Assembly (NCBI GenBank): GCA_018901615.1
Contig: JAHIEN010000025.1
Location: forward strand, 1 to 17,125
Reading direction: 5' to 3'
From: Candidatus Omnitrophota bacterium
GTDB taxonomy: Bacteria > Omnitrophota > Gorgyraeia > Gorgyraeales > Gorgyraeaceae
Length of the DNA stretch: 17,125 nucleotides
Position 1 is the stretch's first letter. Every line of letters begins with the position of its first letter. Positions 14,704 through 17,125 of this stretch are shown here, one piece after another. The notes beneath the pieces were generated by a model. It was not told the origin of the DNA. It saw only the letters and a list, made by a program, of their open reading frames with translations, and made no database searches. The position numbers and the translations under genes are program-made.

Positions 14704-15654
14704 TTAATCTAAACCTGTATTCGTGATGCTTTCGTAAAATTCCCTGTAGTCTTCTTTTTTGCTGCTTTTACGAAGCGCCATGGCTGCCCGCGGATGCTCG
14801 TTCATCATGCCCGCTATGGCATAGGGTATTATGTAACCCCATTCGATTTTTTCCCTGAGAGGGATGAACTCTTTTGATATAAGATCGAGCACAGGCCTGA
14901 TGTCGAATTTTGGATTCTTCAGGAACCCTATCAACAATTCCAGCGGGCAATTTCCCGCCGCCCTTCCTATGCCGTATACCGTACCGTCCAGATAATTGGC
15001 GTCGTGTATAATAGCCTCTATGGTGTTGCCGAACGCGAGCTGTTGATGATTGTGCCCATGAAACCCTATTTCTTTTGTCTTCAATATTTTTTTGCAGAGT
15101 TTTATCAAATGCTCCACCGGCTCCTGATATAACGCGCCAAAACTATCCACGATATAGACTGCATTCACCTTGCATTCTTTTTCTATCTGGTCAAGCGCCT
15201 CATCCAGTTCAGGCCCCATGTCTTTGGAAATAGCCATGATATTAATGGTAGTCTCGTAACCTTTGTCCGCGAAATGATTCGCCATGAATATCGCCTTGTC
15301 TATATCCTTCACATAACTCGCGGTCCTTATCATATCAACAGGGCTCTCTGACGCGGGCTTTACATCATCTATATTTACTCGCCCTACATCCACCATGACA
15401 GAGATCCTGGTCCTTGATTCTACGCCATCTATGATCTTCTTTATTTCATCATCATCGCAGAATTTCCAGTGACCGTATTCTTTTGTGGAAAAAAACTCTT
15501 TTGAATTCTTATACCCGATCTCCATGTAATCCACGCCGGACGCTGATATCGCTTTATATACCTCGCGCACAAAACGGCTGTCAAAATCATGGTTATTTAT
15601 AAGGCCGCCATCGCGGATGGTGCAGTCCAGCACTTTTATCTTTTCTCTATACAT
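14704..15654 (-). CDS. DRE-TIM (HMGL-like) aldolase
   Basis: The 316-residue protein belongs to the DRE-TIM metallolyase group, which includes 4-hydroxy-2-oxovalerate aldolase and HMG-CoA lyase. VLDCTIRDGG at 8-17 carries the metal-binding Asp and catalytic Arg. GFHGHNH at 197-203 supplies the HXH metal ligands, and GIGRAAGNCPLE at 228-239 is the barrel-closing motif. The DCTIRDGG..NNHDFD opening is typical of an uncharacterised subgroup often found in surface polysaccharide or nucleotide-sugar clusters. It lacks the C-terminal dehydrogenase-contact region of DmpG. A strong GGGAGG lies 5-6 nt upstream of the ATG. It is followed 7 nt later by a KDPG-type aldolase gene and preceded by a small conserved-looking gene 17 nt away. 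The likely reaction is retro-aldol or aldol chemistry on a 2-keto acid; the substrate is unknown. Confidence 0.85.
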   Translation of the reverse strand: MYREKIKVLDCTIRDGGLINNHDFDSRFVREVYKAISASGVDYMEIGYKNSKEFFSTKEYGHWKFCDDDEIKKIIDGVESRTRISVMVDVGRVNIDDVKPASESPVDMIRTASYVKDIDKAIFMANHFADKGYETTINIMAISKDMGPELDEALDQIEKECKVNAVYIVDSFGALYQEPVEHLIKLCKKILKTKEIGFHGHNHQQLAFGNTIEAIIHDANYLDGTVYGIGRAAGNCPLELLIGFLKNPKFDIRPVLDLISKEFIPLREKIEWGYIIPYAIAGMMNEHPRAAMALRKSSKKEDYREFYESITNTGLD

Positions 15655-15671
15655 CTATCCTCCCTGACGCC

Positions 15672-15908
15672 TCAGGCCATTTTGTCTATAGCTTCCTGTA
15701 TAAAAGGCAGTATAGCTGTTATCTCTTCCTTGGTCAGCCTTCCAAGCTTTGTAAACCTGAGTTCGCCCTCCATGTTCCTGTTTTCCCTTGTAATCTGCAG
15801 TTTTTTCGGACCGTTATTGTACGAATAAACGCTCACTGTTATGCGGCCTGAATCAGTCTCATTCGACTTTGAAAACAAATTTACATCCAAACTGCTGTCA
15901 TACGGCAT
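15672..15908 (-). CDS. Small protein, possibly PC4-like
   Basis: This 78-residue protein has a strong Shine-Dalgarno (GAGGAGGGG) before its ATG and is most likely real. The fold predicted by eye is several beta strands (RITVSVYSY, KKLQITREN, GELRFTKLG) followed by one amphipathic helix (KEEITAILPFIQEAIDKM). That order, with G-E-x-x-x-T-K-x-G before the helix, resembles the PC4/p15 single-stranded nucleic acid binding domain found in small bacterial proteins such as YdbC. I rate this resemblance as tentative. It lies 17 nt before the DRE-TIM aldolase gene and has a possible promoter of its own. A DNA- or RNA-binding regulator would fit its leading position, but no direct evidence is visible. 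Confidence 0.7.
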   Translation of the reverse strand: MPYDSSLDVNLFSKSNETDSGRITVSVYSYNNGPKKLQITRENRNMEGELRFTKLGRLTKEEITAILPFIQEAIDKMA

Positions 15909-15955
15909 ATTCCCCTCCTCTTTTTATGACTATTACAATTAAGTATCAGATTCAT

Positions 15956-15984
15956 ATTGTACTGCTAAATAAATATTTATGCAA
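15956..15984 (-). promoter_or_regulatory. Possible sigma70-type promoter for the aldolase-permease unit
   Basis: On the minus strand, TTGCAT (15984-15979) and TACAAT (15961-15956) are separated by exactly 17 bp, about 48 bp upstream of the 78-residue protein's start. The -10 box matches consensus at five of six bases but the -35 at only three. The surrounding 110 bp is AT-rich. This is a weak prediction. Confidence 0.35.
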
Positions 15985-16018
15985 TTATTATTCTTTAAGA
16001 GCACTTCCATACAATAAC

Positions 16019-16384
16019 TCAGGGTAGGTATTTTTTTACCGCGGCCAGCAGGGCCTCTGTGTTAAACGGCTTGGTGATATAATCTTTTGCGCCCAGAGAA
16101 CTTGCCTCAGAGACAGCTTCCTTGTCATCTTTTGCCGTAAGCATGACTACCGGGATATCTTTAGTCTCAGGTTTTTCTTTTAATCTACGCAGGGCCTCCA
16201 GGCCGTGCATCTTCGGCATCATGACATCCAATAAGATCAACTCTGGCTTTTCGCTCTCTGCCTTATCCAGGGCCTCCTGTCCGTTCTCTGCGCGTATTAC
16301 CTCATAGCCATCTGCTGCCAGCCTGACCTGCACGATCTTGGCAAGCTCAGGCTCGTCATCCACTATCAACACCCTTCTGGACAT
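16019..16384 (-). CDS. Stand-alone CheY-like response regulator receiver
   Basis: This 121-residue single receiver domain has the full phosphoacceptor set: D9 and D10 in VDDEPE, D53 in LLDVMMPKMHG, T83 in MLTAKDD and K105 in YITKPFN. There is no output domain, so it should act by protein contact or relay. No histidine kinase is in the window. AGGAGGT lies 5 nt before the ATG, an ideal ribosome binding site. A promoter and an operator-like dyad precede it. The 110-bp AT-rich gap after its stop separates it from the aldolase unit, so cotranscription is uncertain. Confidence 0.95.
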   Translation of the reverse strand: MSRRVLIVDDEPELAKIVQVRLAADGYEVIRAENGQEALDKAESEKPELILLDVMMPKMHGLEALRRLKEKPETKDIPVVMLTAKDDKEAVSEASSLGAKDYITKPFNTEALLAAVKKYLP

Positions 16385-16419
16385 AACCTACCTCCTAATC
16401 TCATGCCTTTATTATATAT

Positions 16420-16448
16420 ATAATAATACTTATTTTACATTCAGGCAA
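16420..16448 (-). promoter_or_regulatory. Possible promoter of the response regulator gene
   Basis: On the minus strand, TTGCCT (16448-16443) and TATTAT (16425-16420) are separated by exactly 17 bp, 35 bp upstream of the response regulator start codon. The boxes match consensus at four and five of six bases. AT-rich sequence around TATATATA offers alternative -10 sites. Confidence 0.5.
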
Positions 16449-16464
16449 TGCTTAAATGTAAAAT
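16432..16464. promoter_or_regulatory. Operator-like 10-bp inverted repeat
   Basis: ATTTTACATT (16432-16441) and AATGTAAAAT (16455-16464) are perfect reverse complements 13 nt apart, so half-site centres are 23 bp (about two helical turns) apart. The spacer contains the predicted -35 box of the response regulator promoter. This is the usual placement for a dimeric repressor site, but the binding protein is unknown. Confidence 0.45.
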
Positions 16465-16468
16465 TAAA

Positions 16469-16496
16469 CAAAAATAAATTCACAAAAATAAATTCA
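16469..16496. repeat. Tandem 14-bp direct repeat
   Basis: CAAAAATAAATTCA occurs twice, exactly and without spacing (16469-16482 and 16483-16496). It runs into a small palindrome AATTCA-TT-TGAATT at 16491-16504. It lies in the promoter region between the divergent response regulator and DUF3047 genes, and could be a regulator site or a simple slippage duplication. Confidence 0.7.
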
Positions 16497-16497
16497 T

Positions 16498-16526
16498 TTG
16501 AATTAACTCGTAAAATAATATAAACT
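16498..16526 (+). promoter_or_regulatory. Possible promoter of the DUF3047 gene
   Basis: TTGAAT (16498-16503) is followed 17 bp later by TAAACT (16521-16526), or 15 bp later by TATAAA (16519-16524). Either would place the transcription start at about 16531-16534, almost on the GTG at 16533. The boxes are degenerate, so this is tentative. Confidence 0.35.
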
Positions 16527-16532
16527 ATCCCT

Positions 16533-17125
16533 GTGAGAGGGTTTCGTATTATAATTCTTTATCTATTAGCAGGCGGCATGTTCATCCTGGCCATATACAC
16601 TGCATCAGCCTATGAACTTCCCAAATGGTTTCCTTTCAATAAAAAGAATTCCATCCAGGAGTGGCAGGAAAAGATATTCAAAAATAAGGTGATATATACT
16701 ATTGAAGGCGGCGATGAAAACAGTTATCTACAGGCCAGAAGTGACAAGGCCTGCTCAGGCCTTGTCTATAAAATCCAGTTCAAACCTAAAGTATCTCCCA
16801 TGATGAGCTGGCAGTGGAAAGTAGAAAAATTTCCGTCCAGTTCCAAAAAAGGCAGTAAGGTCGGAGGATGGATAGAAAAAGACGATTACGCGGCGCGGGT
16901 ATATGTGATCTTCCCGAGCTGGATATTCACGAGCACAAGAAGCCTTGAATACGTATGGGCGGAGGACCTGGAAGAGAATACAATAATCACCAGCCCTTAT
17001 TTTGGGAATATTAAACTGATAATCATAGAATCCGGCAAACACAATATAGGGCAATGGGTATATGAAGAGCGCAATATATATGAGGACTACAAGAAATGCT
17101 TTGGCTCTGAACCGCCTATGGCAGG
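16533..17125 (+). CDS. DUF3047 family secreted protein (3' truncated by window)
   Basis: The frame is open from 16533 to the window end (197 complete codons). From the GTG, the first 26 residues form a signal peptide (MRGFRIIILYLLAGG..., ending TASA before YELPKW). The rest matches the DUF3047 pattern: SACSGLVYKI is followed by MMSWQWKVEKFP, KDDYAARVYVIFP, LEYVWAEDLEE, IIIESGKHNIGQWVYEERNIYEDYKKCFGSEPP. Members are about 200-250 residues and exported; their function is unknown. An in-frame TAA at 16521 limits the start. I prefer the GTG because the next ATG (16578) would delete most of the signal peptide, although AGGCGG precedes that ATG and no Shine-Dalgarno precedes the GTG. It is divergent from the response regulator gene. 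Confidence 0.82.
   Translation, partial: MRGFRIIILYLLAGGMFILAIYTASAYELPKWFPFNKKNSIQEWQEKIFKNKVIYTIEGGDENSYLQARSDKACSGLVYKIQFKPKVSPMMSWQWKVEKFPSSSKKGSKVGGWIEKDDYAARVYVIFPSWIFTSTRSLEYVWAEDLEENTIITSPYFGNIKLIIIESGKHNIGQWVYEERNIYEDYKKCFGSEPPMA

Noticed and set aside
16755..17054. A minus-strand open frame of about 99 codons.
   Set aside because: It lies fully inside the DUF3047 coding sequence, whose conserved motifs are on the plus strand.

Overview
The window is a dense bacterial chromosomal segment of moderate GC. Almost every gene abuts or overlaps its neighbour. The gene mix suggests an uncultured bacterium of the Omnitrophota/PVC-like or deep-branching deltaproteobacterial type: an SPL-like radical SAM protein, TPM plus LemA, a cobalamin-type radical SAM enzyme, a GH94 phosphorylase, a Ski2-like helicase and an APC permease fused to a PTS EIIA domain. 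That assignment is inference from gene content only. No rRNA, tRNA, CRISPR array, transposase or phage gene was seen.

Region 1 (1-2090, + strand): a nucleoside phosphorylase/nucleosidase-fold protein overlaps by 34 nt a radical SAM protein of the spore-photoproduct-lyase type. The pairing suggests that the nucleosidase removes an adenosyl product made by the radical SAM enzyme. Region 2 (2084-3154): a convergent gene for a membrane-anchored retropepsin-like aspartic protease is bracketed by inverted copies of a 13-nt word. It is followed by a 321-bp non-coding stretch holding a perfect 16-bp hairpin, a possible H-type pseudoknot with competing stems, and a further hairpin just before a ribosome binding site.

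Region 3 (3155-11401, + strand): one tightly packed apparent operon of seven genes. These encode an MNT-type nucleotidyltransferase, a secreted and anchored TPM-domain protein, LemA, a B12-type radical SAM protein, a nitroreductase, a GH94 glycoside phosphorylase and a Ski2-like helicase. The first three look like an envelope module. The rest are enzymes of unclear common purpose.

Region 4 (11398-16384, - strand): reading in the direction of transcription, there is a stand-alone CheY-like receiver, then a 78-residue protein with a loose resemblance to PC4, a DRE-TIM aldolase, a KDPG-type aldolase, an FNT-family formate/nitrite channel interrupted by a one-base frameshift, and the APC permease-EIIA fusion. 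The last four genes are spaced by 12 nt or less, or overlap. They read as a keto-acid cleavage and transport unit, plausibly under phosphorylation control through EIIA. The helicase and permease stop codons share a CTAG palindrome.

Region 5 (16385-17125): an AT-rich divergent promoter region carries an operator-like dyad and a 14-bp tandem repeat. It leads into a secreted DUF3047 protein that runs off the end of the window.
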